From: Heterohyrax brucei
Lineage: Eukaryota > Chordata > Mammalia > Hyracoidea > Procaviidae
Assembly (NCBI GenBank): GCA_028571685.1
Contig: CM053164.1
Coordinates: 36,506,501-36,570,500, forward strand
Reading direction: 5' to 3'
Length of the DNA stretch: 64,000 nucleotides
The notes under the pieces are model-generated. The model ran no database searches. It worked only from the letters and a program-made list of their open reading frames with translations, and had not been told where the DNA came from. Below, piece by piece: positions 46,197 through 56,748 of this stretch; the stretch's first letter is position 1; each line of letters opens with the position of its first letter. Position numbers and translations under genes: made by a program.

Positions 46197-47385
46197 GTTT
46201 TTGTTGCTTTGAATGTTTTATTGTGCTTTAAGTGAAAGTTTACAGTTCAAGTTAGTTTGTCATACAAAATCGTATCCACACATTTTTGTATAATTCTTGT
46301 TGCCCTCCTCACACTGTGACAGTACAGTCCTTTTGTATTTCCCATGTCCAGCCAGCCCCTTGTCCCCTTCTGTCTTCTCATCTTACCTCCAGACCCGAAT
46401 TATTCTCATTTATGTACTGAAGAACATACTTTGCTGGTATCATTTTATATTTTAGTGAGACATTTAAGTAACTTTTAGAATCCACTTCAGTCTCTCTCAA
46501 AACTTGGCTTAAAGAATTGTTTCAGTTCTGTGCTAACAGAGTGCCCAGGGATATATCTTCTGTGGACTCTGCAGTCTCGTCAGACTGTCAACTCTAGTCT
46601 TTGTAATAGACTTCTAGCTATACACCCCCATTTTTATTTCCCTCTGTCAGGGATTCTTGGCTGTGTTTCTTGTCAGGGCAGTCATTGGTGTTTCCTGGGC
46701 ACCATCTGGTTCTTCTGGTCTGTTGCTGATGTGGTCTGTGATTTATGTGGCCTTTCCTTGTCTCTTGAGTTCATGTTTTCCTTATGTCTTTGATATTCTT
46801 CGTTCTCCTTTGCTCCAGGTGGGTTGGGACCAATTGATGCTTCTTAGATGGCCATTTGCTAGCTTTTAAGATCCCAGTTGCCACTCACCAAAGTGGGATG
46901 CAGAACATTTTCTTAATAAAGTGAAAGTATAGTCTCTAAACTCCTGCTCTTGCTCCTCTGTTCTTCAAAGTGTTTGGTTGTATTTAGGAAACTTTATTTA
47001 GCTTTTGGTTTAGTCCATCTGTGCTGACTTCTCCTCTACTGTGTGTTTTCCTTCCCTTCACCTAAAATAATTCTTGTGTGTCTAATTAGTGAATACCCCT
47101 TTCCCTCCCTCCTGATCCTTGTGACCATCAAAGACTATTTTTTTCTGTATTTAAACCTTTTCGTGAGTCCTTGTAAAAGTGATCTTAGACAGTATTAGTC
47201 TGTTTGCGACTAATTTCACTCAGCATAATGCCTTCCAGATACTTTTGTGTTGTATTTTCCAAATTAATCGTTGTTCTTCATCATTGCATGGTATTTCATT
47301 GCATGAATATACCATAGTTTGTTTATCCATTCATCTGTTGATGGGCATCTAGATTGATTCCATTTTTTTGCTGTTGTATACGCTG
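46197..47385 (-). mobile_element. Old L1 3' end
   Basis: Antisense L1 3' UTR (ttttattgtgctttaagtgaaag) into ORF2 (gattgattccatttttttgc at about 47351). It starts exactly where the full-length L1 ends. Confidence 0.85.
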
Positions 47386-47629
47386 CCCAGCAGTGAGTTC
47401 TGACAGCATACTTAAAATATCTACCAGGAAAACTTGAGACTTAGGGGCCACTGTTTTTATTGGAGACTAGTCATGTAATAAAATTCCAGCTTCTCAGAGG
47501 GAAAGCAGGTGTTCAGTATAAACCACAAGATTTGTTCAGCTCAGGCACGGTGAGATTCTTAGAGTGGTAGGAACCCTCCTGAAACTCAAGTTCCTAGATG
47601 CTGGCCAGGTGCCAACCTTGTAAGTAGCT
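47386..47629. other. Intron sequence, nothing assigned
   Basis: No feature recognised. Confidence 0.4.
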
Positions 47630-48055
47630 GTGATGGCTGGGATTGTGTGTCAGCTTGCCTGAGCTATTATTCTCAGTGTTTGTATATGACCACTCCCATG
47701 ATTGGGTTGACTGTGAGTAGCCAATCAGTTTAAAGCCAATTTCCATGGAGTTATACCATGCATCTCTGTATAAGCGGATGTTCTGGCTTTTTGCTTGCTC
47801 TGGGTTCTGCAGCTGCCCTCTGTTCATTTCACCTTTACCTCTTGGGACTTGAGCTATCACCTAATCTATAAATCTTGTAATTAGTGGATCTTCACAGTCT
47901 AAAAGCAAGAACCCTGCTTGCTGACCTGCCAATCTTGGGTTTGCCAGCTCCTGCAGCTCCACAATCAAGAGAAGACTCATCCTGATCCAAGGACCCTGTT
48001 GTTCCAGCCTCTGTAATCCTATGGGCTGTTTCTTTTATATAAATCTCTCGATATG
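47630..48055 (+). mobile_element. LTR-like sequence, family unknown
   Basis: It begins tgtgatggctgggattgtgt, has ccaatcagtttaaagcc mid-way and ends with a TATA-like, T-rich stretch (cttttatataaatctctcg). The composition resembles a MaLR/ERVL LTR. Ends are not certain. Confidence 0.45.
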
Positions 48056-48062
48056 TTTATAA

Positions 48063-48622
48063 CAAGGTCTGACAATGAAGTCGTGAACTTAATTGTTCTA
48101 AGTGCTACATACCTTATTGCTGAATATCACTACAGTGACCTTTGAAGTATTCCTCGTGCGAAGCTATGCACCAATACCAGCACCAAGTCCACCCTTCAGA
48201 GCAATTTTGGCACTCTTTCTGGAATGGCCCTTGTGCACAGTGGCAAGGTAGTAAGTTTGTGAACTGAATTGTGTAGTTGTCCATGAGGAAGTTTGTAGCC
48301 AGTAAACAAATGACTGTATTGGAACACCCTCCCTACTTAGTGGATCTGGGCCTCAGTGACTTTTTTCTTTACCTGAAGATAAAGGAAATATTGAAAGGAA
48401 GACATTTTGATGATTTTTCAGGACATCAATGGTAATATGACAATAGCTCTGATGGCTGTTCAAGAAAGATTTCCAGAATTGTTTTGTAGGGTAGACTAGA
48501 CACTGGCTTCAGTGCATAGCTTACCAAGGGGAGTGCTTCGAAGGTGACCACAGTGATACTCAGCAGTGAAATATGTAGCACTTTTTCTATGCTGAGTTCA
48601 TGAACTTAATTGTCAGACCTTG
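48063..48622 (+). mobile_element. Palindromic mariner-derived element, copy C (best TIRs)
   Basis: Terminal repeats caaggtctgacaatgaag and the inverse cttaattgtcagaccttg are clear. Arms of about 150-190 bp are inverse copies of each other. The centre encodes mariner transposase C-terminal residues TVLEHPPY and LSDFFLYLKIKEILKGRHFD on the + strand. It is 560 bp. Confidence 0.9.
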
Positions 48623-48837
48623 TATACACATGTGTGCATATAAAAAATTATTAATAAAATACATCAGTTTAGGTTACATATAAAATGACTGAATGACAGG
48701 GGTATTCAGTGGCAGTCCTCATGGTTTTTATTTTTACTTTCCTGCCTAAGACATTTTGTATGAGTTGAATCCCTTTAGATGTAAGTCCTTCGTGGCTCAG
48801 AATGTGGTCCTGTTATTACATGCAGAGTAGAGCTTCG

Positions 48838-49005
48838 CTGTTAGAGACTGAATTTTGTCCCCCACCATACATGTGTTGATCGACTACAGTGATTCCCAGT
48901 ACTGATTGTCCACCATTTTATCATGTGATATCATTTTATGTTGTATTGTAAATTCTGTCACTACGATGTTAATGACACAGATTTATAGCAGTTATGTTGA
49001 TGAAA
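48838..49005 (+). mobile_element. MaLR/MLT1-like LTR, 5' part
   Basis: The words gttagagactgaattttgtc, ccaccattttatcatgtgat and acgatgttaatgacacag match the beginning of the same LTR family as the antisense copy at 15545-16011. It is cut by the next mariner element. Confidence 0.6.
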
Positions 49006-49010
49006 TACGT

Positions 49011-49564
49011 GAGGACTGCCAGTTAAGTTCACAGGCTCAACCTAGAAAAAGTGCTACATACCTCATTGCTCAATAACACTGTGATCACCTTCCCTTGCGA
49101 AGCTGTCTGTGCCCGATGCCAGCACCTAGTCCATTCTTCAAAGCAATGTTGGAACTCTTTTCCTGGAAAGGCCATTAGAGCTGTTGTCGTATTGTGCTTG
49201 CTGTCTTGAGTGTCATCAAAATGTCTTCCTTTCAGTATTTCCTTTATCTTCAGGTAAAGAAAAAAGTCACTGGGAGTCAGGGCAGGTGAGTAGGGAGGGT
49301 GTTCCAATACAGTTATTTGTTTATTGGCTAAAAACTCCTTCACAGACAACTATACAGTGAAGTTTGCAAACTTCCTACCTTGCCATCATGCACAAGGGCC
49401 GTTCTGGAAAGAGTTCCAAAATTGCTTCAGAGGGTAGGCTAGGTGCTGGCATTGGTGCATAGCTTCCCAAGGTGTACACTTCAAAGGTGACCATAGTGAT
49501 ACTCAGCAAGGAGGTATGTAGCACTTAGAACAATAAAGTTCACCTACTTAATTGTCAGACCTTG
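49011..49564 (-). mobile_element. Palindromic mariner-derived element, copy D
   Basis: Same arms and length class (554 bp). The minus strand has a 106-residue open frame with FLANKQITVLEHPPYSPAL and SDFFLYLKIKEILKGRHFDD, the third catalytic-aspartate region of a mariner transposase. The first two catalytic aspartates are absent, so it is non-autonomous. Confidence 0.9.
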
Positions 49565-49619
49565 TACATACAGTGGAATTTTCTTTTTCTGTTGTGCTTT
49601 AAGGGAAGGTTTACATTTT

Positions 49620-50020
49620 TTATTTTTTTTATTTTTATTTAACATAACTGAATGAAAATGTACATTCACATATAAATTTACATGCCCCCCCATATGCAGC
49701 TTCCACTGCTCTCCCTGTCCGGTGACAGCACACTATTCCTCTCTGCTCCATACATGTCTCATCCTCCCAACAGTCTCCTTTCCCCTTCTCTCCGTCCACT
49801 CCCCTTCCTCCTGCCAGAGGTCAGCAAGATGATATCCTATAGATGTATAGAACCATAAAGTGCTTCCAATATATGGTTACTCTGCATTGCCAAGTCCAAT
49901 CCATTCCTGTCCAAAGAGTGGACCTTTGTTATAAGTTATGGGAAAGGGCAGCATCAGGGAAGGGGGACCATGCTCTCAGAGGAACCCCAAAACCGCTGGA
50001 CCATCAATTGAGGTCTTTTA
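49620..50020 (-). mobile_element. 401-bp L1 tail nested in old L1, 17-bp duplication
   Basis: An L1 3' UTR piece that closely resembles the 3' end of the L1 at 39039 (shared aaccgctggaccatca and gggaaagggcagcatcag). It is bounded by GGGAAGGTTTACATTTT (49603-49619) and GGGAAGATTTACATTTT (50021-50037), which differ at one base. Confidence 0.95.
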
Positions 50021-50582
50021 GGGAAGATTTACATTTTAAGTTAATGTCTCATACAAAAACTTAAACACCCGTTGTTATGTGACCTTAACTTCTTTCCTTA
50101 CAATATGATGGCTCATTCTTCTCTACTATGTATTGTCCAGGTCCATTTGGCCAGTTCTGTCCCTCTCCCACCCTCTCATCTTGCCTCTGGATAGGAGCTA
50201 CCTGTTTAGTTTCACGTAATTTTTTATGTGAATTTGAGTTCTACACCCCACCTTTCTCCCCCTATTAGGGTTTCTTTCTCAGCATGATCAATGGTGGTAG
50301 CTGGGCACCATCTAGTTCTTCCTATCTCAGTCTTCTGGATTCTGTGGTTTATGTGACCCTTTCTGTCTCTTAGGCTCATGTTTTCCATATGTCTTTGGCA
50401 TTCTTCATTCTCCTTTGTTCCAGATGAGTTGGGACCAGTTGATACTTCTTAAATGGCCACTTGGTAGCTTTTAAGACCTGAACCACCACTCAACAATGTG
50501 GAATGCAAAGCATTTTCATAATAAACTTTGTTGTTATCAGTTGACAGCTGTCGCATGAAACTATAGTCCCCATATCCCCACT

Positions 50583-50685
50583 CCTGCTGCTCTGTTTCTC
50601 AAAGTGTTTGATTATATTCAGGAAAACTCTTAGCCCTGCTGCTCTATTTCTCAAAGTGTTTGATTATATTCAGGAAAACTCTTAG
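50583..50685. repeat. Tandem duplication, period 52 bp, two units
   Basis: Units 50583-50633 and 50635-50685 each run from cctgctgctct to aaaactcttag and differ at one base. It is a recent local duplication inside L1 3' UTR. Confidence 0.93.
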
Positions 50686-50727
50686 CTTTTGGTTTAGTCC
50701 AGTTATGCTGACTTCCCCTGTATTTCA

Positions 50728-51110
50728 TAGAATGGAATATTACTTGGCCTTAAAGAGAAATGAAGTCCTGATACATGTGACAACATGGATGAACCTTGAA
50801 AACATTAGGCTGAGTGAAGTGAGTCACAAAAGGCAAGTGCTATATGATCCCGCTTATGTGAAATAGGCAAAGAGAAAGTAGATTGTATTAGTCATTACCA
50901 AGGCTAAGAGAAGGGAAAAAAGAAGAGTTACTGTTTAGGAGGCTCCAAGTTTATGTTAATGGTGGTGAAAAAATTTGGAAAAGACAGTGACAGTGATTGC
51001 ACAATATGAAGAATGTAATCAATGTCATTGAATTATACATGTAAAAATATTGAATTGGCAAATGTTTTATTACTACAGTGAAAATAAGGGTAGCAGCAAG
51101 AAAGAACAAG
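50728..51110 (+). mobile_element. L1 3' end in sense orientation
   Basis: The + strand encodes MEYYLALKRNEVL and TTWMNLENIRLSEVSHK, the last residues of an ancient L1 ORF2, then 3' UTR to about 51110. It is parallel to the host gene. Confidence 0.82.
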
Positions 51111-51709
51111 ATGATAAAGTACAAAAAATATTGTGAAAAAATAAAGTCAGTATGTTTAGTATTAAAACAGGTTCTCATGCCCTTTGAGTTTTGCTGTATG
51201 ACAGATTAATATAATAAAATATAAAGGGAATCCTTGGATTATGAAGAAAATTTTATAGTTACTCGACTTTCCTACTTTTTGTCTGGTAATGCCTTTTACA
51301 CTCTTTTTTCAGTCTATCTAGAGACTCCTCTATTTGCCTCCTCACATCAATAATGAAATCCATTACTGCCTGTTAAGTGAAACCAGACACCCAATTAGAT
51401 TGCATCATTATTTTTCCTGAAATGTATCTCATGTCTGTTTTGTTGTAGTTATTTTCTTTTGCAACTATTTGTAATTGTATGTTTCCCACCTCATACTTCA
51501 GAATAAGATTTCACACTGAAATTTTTATTTGTAGTGGTTTGATATGTCATTGGTTTTTACTTTGTGTCATAACAAATATTACACAAGACTTCTTTTGACA
51601 GAAAGGATGGTTTCAGCTTGATGTTTTTTGAAGAGTTATATAGAAATTTTGGATGCTCAGCTTTATTGGTTTTGTGGTTAGTAATTAGAAATTAAGCACA
51701 AATTACTTT
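51111..51709. other. Intron 2 sequence, nothing assigned
   Basis: AT-rich intron DNA. Confidence 0.5.
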
Positions 51710-51866
51710 CTAAACCAAACCCATTGCCACTGAATTAATTCTGATTCATAGGCACCCTGTAGGACTACCCCATAGAGTTTCCAAGGAGCAACTGGTGAAT
51801 TTGAATTGCTGCCCTTTTGGTTAGCAGCCATAGCACCTAACCACTGCATCACCAGGGTTTCCTTCT
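51710..51866 (-). mobile_element. AfroSINE
   Basis: Full antisense copy, tail cactgaattaattctgattc to head ctaaccactgcatcacc. Confidence 0.9.
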
Positions 51867-51929
51867 GAACCAAAGGAGCAATTAAATACAGAGAGCATGA
51901 AGTCGTCGCTATAAGGATATTATTATCTA

Positions 51930-52170
51930 ATGTTTCAGAGCTTGCTGTGTACGGGTTACCATGTCGTGTGTAGGCCCTTATATGTGCTTTCCTTAAACAT
52001 TTGCAGCAGCTGCTGTGAATAGTACAAGCGTCTGCATCGTACAAATGGGGCACCAAATCACAAAGAGGTGGGGTTTCTTGCCTTATCTGAAGTCATGTAT
52101 CTGCTGTCTTAATTTAGAAGAGGTCCTGAGCTACAGACAGAGCTAGTGTCTCTGCTCAGGATCCCTAACT
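51930..52170 (-). mobile_element. MIR element just upstream of exon 3
   Basis: Antisense MIR order: ctttccttaaacatttgcag, acaaatggggcaccaaat and cacaaagaggtggggtttct. It ends about 65 bp before the exon 3 acceptor. Confidence 0.7.
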
Positions 52171-52212
52171 AGAACAATTTGTGTAAATTTGTAGAGAATT
52201 AGTAGTCAGCAG

Positions 52213-52232
52213 TTTATTTATTTATTTATTTT
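52213..52232 (+). repeat. (TTTA)n run forming the exon 3 acceptor tract
   Basis: Four to five TTTA units lead directly into the ttttag acceptor at 52234, in place of a normal polypyrimidine tract. Confidence 0.9.
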
Positions 52233-52234
52233 AG

Positions 52235-52373
52235 GGTTTGTGAAACTGGATCTGACAGTCTACCTGTTAATGATAATCGACAGAGAAATTGTGAGTATTT
52301 TGTTGATAGCCTTTTTGAGGAAGCTCAGAAGGTTGGTGCCAAATGCTTGTCACCTGCTGAAAAAAAGAACCAG
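52235..52373 (+). CDS. UBXN2A: UBXN2A coding exon 2 (exon 3)
   Basis: The exon is 139 nt. Its first G completes the W codon left open by the previous exon, and 46 full codons follow, ending in phase 0 at CAG|gtaaat. It covers residues 14 (part) to 60, including VCETGSDSLPVNDN and the conserved block CEYFVDSLFEEAQKV. The acceptor tract is unusual: it is made of a (TTTA)n run ending in ttttag instead of a C/T-rich tract. The product is the linker between the acidic N-terminus and the SEP domain of this p97/VCP adaptor. There is no frameshift or stop, and an old MIR element ends less than 70 bp upstream. Confidence 0.95.
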
Positions 52374-52621
52374 GTAAATGTTCACTACTACTTTATTTTC
52401 TGGTATTTCTCAAAGTAGGAACCCTTCCGATCAAAATGATGTTCATAGTAATAGTAAGATAATATTTACCTTTTTTACTGTGTTTACCTTGCCCCAATGT
52501 TACAAAAGCAATGATGGATAAAACCCCTGATGCCTTCATGACTAATTTAATTAAATTCCATCCCTTGAATCCACAACTTATTGATATTCTGTGTGATACA
52601 CATAGAACACTCCTGCATTAT
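52374..52621. other. Intron 3 start, nothing assigned
   Basis: No recognisable feature after the exon 3 donor. Confidence 0.5.
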
Positions 52622-52797
52622 AAAGCAGCCCTACTGCTCATGTGTTTCAAGTAGCACCATAGGATTTCAGAGGCTTTGGTCTTTCAGAAGTAGATTGCTA
52701 AGCCTTTTCTGAGCTCCCTGTAGGTCGATTTCAACCACCAACCTGTTGGTCAGTAGTAACCGAGTACTCAACCCTTTGTGGTGCCCCGGGACTCCTC
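52622..52797 (-). mobile_element. AfroSINE, diverged
   Basis: Antisense words ctgctcatgtgtttcaagt, ccaccaacctgttggtcag and ccgagtactcaaccc fit the SINE body and head. Confidence 0.65.
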
Positions 52798-52802
52798 ATT
52801 AG

Positions 52803-52964
52803 CTGTTAACCCATTGCCGTGGAGGTGATTCCAATTCATGACGACCATATAGAACAGAGTAGAAATGTCCCATAGCATTTCTAATTAGCAGTTGGTGGAT
52901 TTGAACCACTGACCTTTTTGTTAGCAGCCAAGCTGTTAACCACTGTGCAGCCAGGACTCCCATT
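52803..52964 (-). mobile_element. AfroSINE
   Basis: Antisense full copy: gaggtgattccaattcatg tail, agaacagagtagaaatgtcc body and gctgttaaccactgtgcagc head. Confidence 0.88.
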
Positions 52965-53474
52965 AGCCATTAGGAAAATGCAAATCAAATGCAAAACCAC
53001 AGTCAACTACTGCCTTACTTCCATTAGGATGACTGTAGGACTGCTAAGTGTTAAAAAACAAAACACAAAACAGCACAAGTTGGCTAGGATATGAGAAATT
53101 ACAGTATCATCTATTGCCATAGGCAGTGCAGAATGACAACAGCCATACAGCTGCTGTGGAGATCAGTTTGACAGGTCTTCAAAAACGTAAACAAAACTAC
53201 CATATGATCCAGCATTTGCTTTCCTAGGTGTATGTCCAAGAGACTTGAAAGCAGCTGCTTTAAAAGACACATGTACTCTAGTGTTCATTATGGTACTGTT
53301 CACAATAGCCAAAAGGTGGAAACACCTAAGTGATGAATGGATAAATAAAATAAGGGAAAATATATACAGTATATCTCAGCCATAAAGACAAATGAAATTC
53401 TGATACATGTAACAACATGGATGACTTGAAAACATTAGGCTGAGTGAAGTCAGTTCGTCACAGAAGGACAAATA

Positions 53475-54561
53475 CAGATATTTTTAACTTTTTTAAAATT
53501 ATGATTAAGTGAAAGTTTACAGTCCAAGTCTAGTGCCAGTATAAAACTGAGTACCTACCTCTCTGCAACTGTTTGCTGTCCTCACCCTGTGACAGCACAG
53601 TCTTGTTTTCCACTCTTTACTTCCAGTATCCACTCAACCAATACTTGTCCCCTCCTTTCCACCCCTTCCTCTGCCCTCTAAAAAAACCAGTAGGACAGCC
53701 TCATATGTATATATATTAAACCATAAAGTACACACCCCACCTGCATCACTCTAAATCCAGTCCATTCTTTGAAGTGTTGCCTTCAGTACTGGTTTCAGGT
53801 CTGGGCTAGCAGCAAGTCTGGGAGCTGGCCATGTTCTCGGGAGACCCTCACGGTTGTCAGACCACCAAGTCTGGTCTTTTAATAGAGTTCTAGATCTGCA
53901 CGCCCCTTTCTCTCATGCTACATTAGGGACTCTACATTGTGTTCCCTGTCAGGGCTATCTTTGTTGATGCTGGGCACTGTCTGCTTCTTCTGTTCTTCTG
54001 CTAATGTGTCTCCCAGTAATGGGTCCTGTCTCCTGGACTCATAGACCCCAGCCACCTCTCACCAATATGGGATACAGAACATTTTCTTAGGAAAAAAACT
54101 AGTTATGCCTAATGACCTCGCTGTCCCCTAAAACCATGGTCCCAAGACCTTGTCCCTGTTATGCTGCCCTTTAAAATGTTGTGTTGTATTTAGAAAATCT
54201 TCTAGCTTATGGTGTAGTCCAGTTATGCGGACCAGCCTTCTGCTGTGTACAGTCACTCCTTTCACCTAACCAGATTCCTATCAACTGTCTAATCTGTGGA
54301 AACCCAGATGGCATGGTGATGAAGAGCTACACCTGCTAACAAGAAAGTCGGCAGTTCAAATCCACAAGGTGCTCCTTGCAAACTCTGTGGGGCGCTTCTG
54401 CTCTGTCTGTAGGGTCACTATGAATCAGAATTCACTCAGTGCAGTGCATTTGGTTTTTGGTTTGGTTTTATCCAATTTATGAGTAACGCTCTCCCTCCCT
54501 CCCCACCCTTGTAGCCATCAAAGAGTCTTTTCTTTTGTGTGGTAAGTCTTCTGTGTGTAAG
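53475..54561 (-). mobile_element. L1 3' end nested in ancient L1, 13-bp duplication
   Basis: Antisense L1 3' UTR, bounded by AGAAGGACAAATA (53462-53474) and AGAAAGACAAATA (54562-54574), one base different. It carries an AfroSINE in its 5' part. Confidence 0.9.
54297..54475 (+). mobile_element. AfroSINE, innermost of a triple nest
   Basis: Sense copy (gatggcatggtgatgaagag head; ggtgctccttgcaaactctg; tttggtttttggtttggttt tail) inside the L1 at 53475-54561. Confidence 0.9.
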
Positions 54562-54800
54562 AGAAAGACAAATATTTTATGATTTCACTGATGAAAAATA
54601 TCTAAAACAGACATATATAGAGATCAGAGTCTGTTAATAGTGGTTACCAGGGTCATTGTGTGTTCGTTTATGGTGATAGGAAATTTGGCAGTGGATACAG
54701 TTAATGTTTGCACAACATGAGTAATCAGTTCACTAAGTTATACATGTAGAAAATGTTTAATTGGCAAGTGTTACATACATTTTTTACCACAGTTCAAAAA

Positions 54801-55204
54801 AGTCAGACCAGGGTTAAAGAGCCAAGGTATCAGATATATTAAAGGATTTTAATGTAATCATTGTGAAACGTTCACAGTAAGTTTCAGATTTTACATTCAG
54901 TCTCTCAGCTAACCTTGAAGAAGCTACCAGTTGTTAAATTCTAGTGTGGTGTCAAAGGTGAGCATTCATAATTATTTGAAAAGCTGTTAAAACGTTACTT
55001 TTTCTACCTATCTGTAGGAGGTTTGATTTTTCTTGATATACAATCCATCAAAACAGCATATTGCAATAGACTGAAAACAGTAGCAGCTTTGTGAATCCAA
55101 CTGACATTAAATGAATTTAAAAAATGTAAATATACTTTTACCTTTTATTGAAAAAATTTATGTTTTGTGAAAAAAGTTATATGAATGCGTAACTGGTTTA
55201 TTGT
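54801..55204. other. Intron 3 sequence, nothing assigned
   Basis: AT-rich, no clear repeat. Confidence 0.45.
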
Positions 55205-56482
55205 TTATTTTAAATGGATTAAGTAAATATTTTTTGTGTGTTTATGTTGTATCCTGATACTTTGCTAAAATCTTTTGTAAATTCCAGTAGCTTTATTCTG
55301 GATTCTTTGGAGTTTTCTGTGTATAAGATCATATCATCTACAGATGGGGATTCTTCCACTTCTCCCATAGAAACCCTCATGGTGTAGGGGTTAAGAGATG
55401 TAACTGCTTTCACCAGTTTGAATCCTCTCAGGTTACTGTGAGTCAGAAACAACTCAACAGTAGTCAGTTTGGTTTTTGGTTTTACTTCTTCCTTACCAAT
55501 TAGAATGCCCTTTATTTCTTTTTCTTACCATATTGCTCTGGCCAAGACCTCCAGCACAGTGTTGACTAAGAGTGGTGATAAGGGGTATCCTTGTGTTGTT
55601 CCTATTCTCAGACTCTTCTCCATTTAGGATGATGTTGCTTGTTGGCTTTGTATATATGCCCTTTATTATGTTGAGGAGTTTACCTTCTTTCCCCATTTTG
55701 CTAAGAGTTGTCATCAGGAATGGATGTTGGACTTTGTCAGATGCCTTTTCTGGATCAGTTGATAGAATCATGTAGTTCTTACCTTTTGTTTTATTTATGT
55801 GATGGATTACATTGTTTTTCTATTGTTGAACCGTTGCAGCATACCTGGTATGAATCCCCCTTGGACATGGTGATTTTTTTTTTTTTTAATTCTTTTAGCT
55901 ACACTTCTGTTGAGGATTTTTATATGCGTGTTCATGATGGGTATTGGTCTGTGATTTTCTTTCTGTCTCTTTCTTTTTGTGGTGTCCTTACCTGGTTTTG
56001 ATATTAGAGTTATGCTGGCTTCATAGTTGAGTTCAGAAATATTGCAGCCTTTTTTGGTAGCTCGTCTCTCAGAGCTTGGTACAATTCTTTCCTGAAGCTG
56101 TCAGGACTTTATTTTAATTGGGATTTTTCTTTTTAATTGCCTCTTCAATCTCATCTTTTGTTACAGGTTTATTTAAAAGTTTGACTTCAGTTTGTGTTAT
56201 TTTAGGCAGGTAGTATGCTTCTAGAAATTTGTCCATTTCCCCTAGGTTTTCAGATTTGTTAGGGTACAGTTTTTCATAGTATTCTTTTATGATTCCTTCA
56301 TTTATGTTGTGCCTGTTGTGATATCACCCGTGTTATTTCTTGTTGGTGTTATTTGCACGCTGTCTGGTTTTTGTTTTGTCACTTTGGCCTGTGGTTTATT
56401 TATTTTGTTGATCTTTTCAAAGATTTAGCTTTTATCTTGTTGACTCTTCAGATTGTTTTTCTATTTTCTATTTCATTTATTT
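55205..56482 (-). mobile_element. L1 ORF2 internal fragment, interrupted by AfroSINE
   Basis: Antisense reverse-transcriptase region (MILYTENSKES near 55320; LSTDPEKASDKVQHPF near 55760). It lacks the 3' UTR. The catalytic FADD box is altered to VDD with upstream sequence lost to the SINE. It ends at about 56482. Confidence 0.87.
55365..55486 (+). mobile_element. AfroSINE, internally deleted, in L1
   Basis: Sense copy of about 120 bp (gaaaccctcatggtgtaggg; gagtcagaaacaactcaaca; tttggtttttggttt). It has lost part of the middle and splits the L1 right at the catalytic box. Confidence 0.88.
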
Positions 56483-56634
56483 TAAAATATTAACATGATG
56501 AATCATATACATAATTTTTTATATTTAAAAGTTGCTCTTAAGAATGATACATAAACTACCTGCTGCGAAGTTTTAAATAATTTGATCTCCTGTATTATAT
56601 TACAATGGTGTATTTGTCTCTTACTGCTTCACAG
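56483..56634. other. Intron 3 end before exon 4
   Basis: AT-rich, repeat-free approach to the exon 4 acceptor. Confidence 0.5.
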
Positions 56635-56741
56635 GCAGATGTAAGTATAAAATTATGGAAAAATGGATTCACAGTGAATGATGATTTCAGAAGTTACTCT
56701 GATGGTGCAAGTCAGCAGTTTCTAAACTCCATCAAAAAGGG
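56635..56741 (+). CDS. UBXN2A: UBXN2A coding exon 3 (exon 4), start of SEP domain
   Basis: The acceptor is ctgcttcacag (AG at 56633-56634) and the donor is gg|gtaagt at 56741/56742. The 107 nt give 35 codons plus two bases (phase 2), residues 61-95. IKLWKNGFTVNDDFR opens the SEP domain and FLNSIKKG continues it. SEP domains in the p47/p37/UBXN2A family act in trimerisation and in modulating p97 cofactors. The family protein is about 259 residues, so roughly 164 residues (rest of SEP, UBX domain) are outside the window. A second AG four bases downstream would shift the frame and is unlikely to be used. A SINE-like tail starts just inside the following intron. Confidence 0.95.
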
Positions 56742-56748
56742 GTAAGTG

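Larger units (their letters stand above)
49571..50720 (-). mobile_element. Old L1 3' end, interrupted
   Basis: Antisense L1 3' terminus (ttctgttgtgctttaaggg at about 49585) resumes at 50038 and runs to about 50720. It carries a younger L1 tail and a 52-bp tandem duplication. Confidence 0.85.
52968..54800 (+). mobile_element. Ancient sense L1 3' end, interrupted
   Basis: Sense ORF2 C-terminal sequence (atggataaataaaataaggg, acaacatggatgacttgaaa) at 52968-53474. It continues after the nested L1 at 54562-54800 (gaaaaatatctaaaacagac, cagggtcattgtgtg). Confidence 0.82.

Noticed and set aside
48063..49564. Mariner hairpins as microRNA or other structured RNA genes
   Set aside because: The palindromy is explained by the transposon design; no independent evidence for a processed RNA.
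51703..52056. 117-residue minus-strand frame
   Set aside because: It is an AfroSINE joined to antisense MIR sequence.
56635..56641. Alternative exon 4 acceptor four bases downstream (gcag)
   Set aside because: It would shift the reading frame; the upstream AG keeps phase 0 and the conserved protein.
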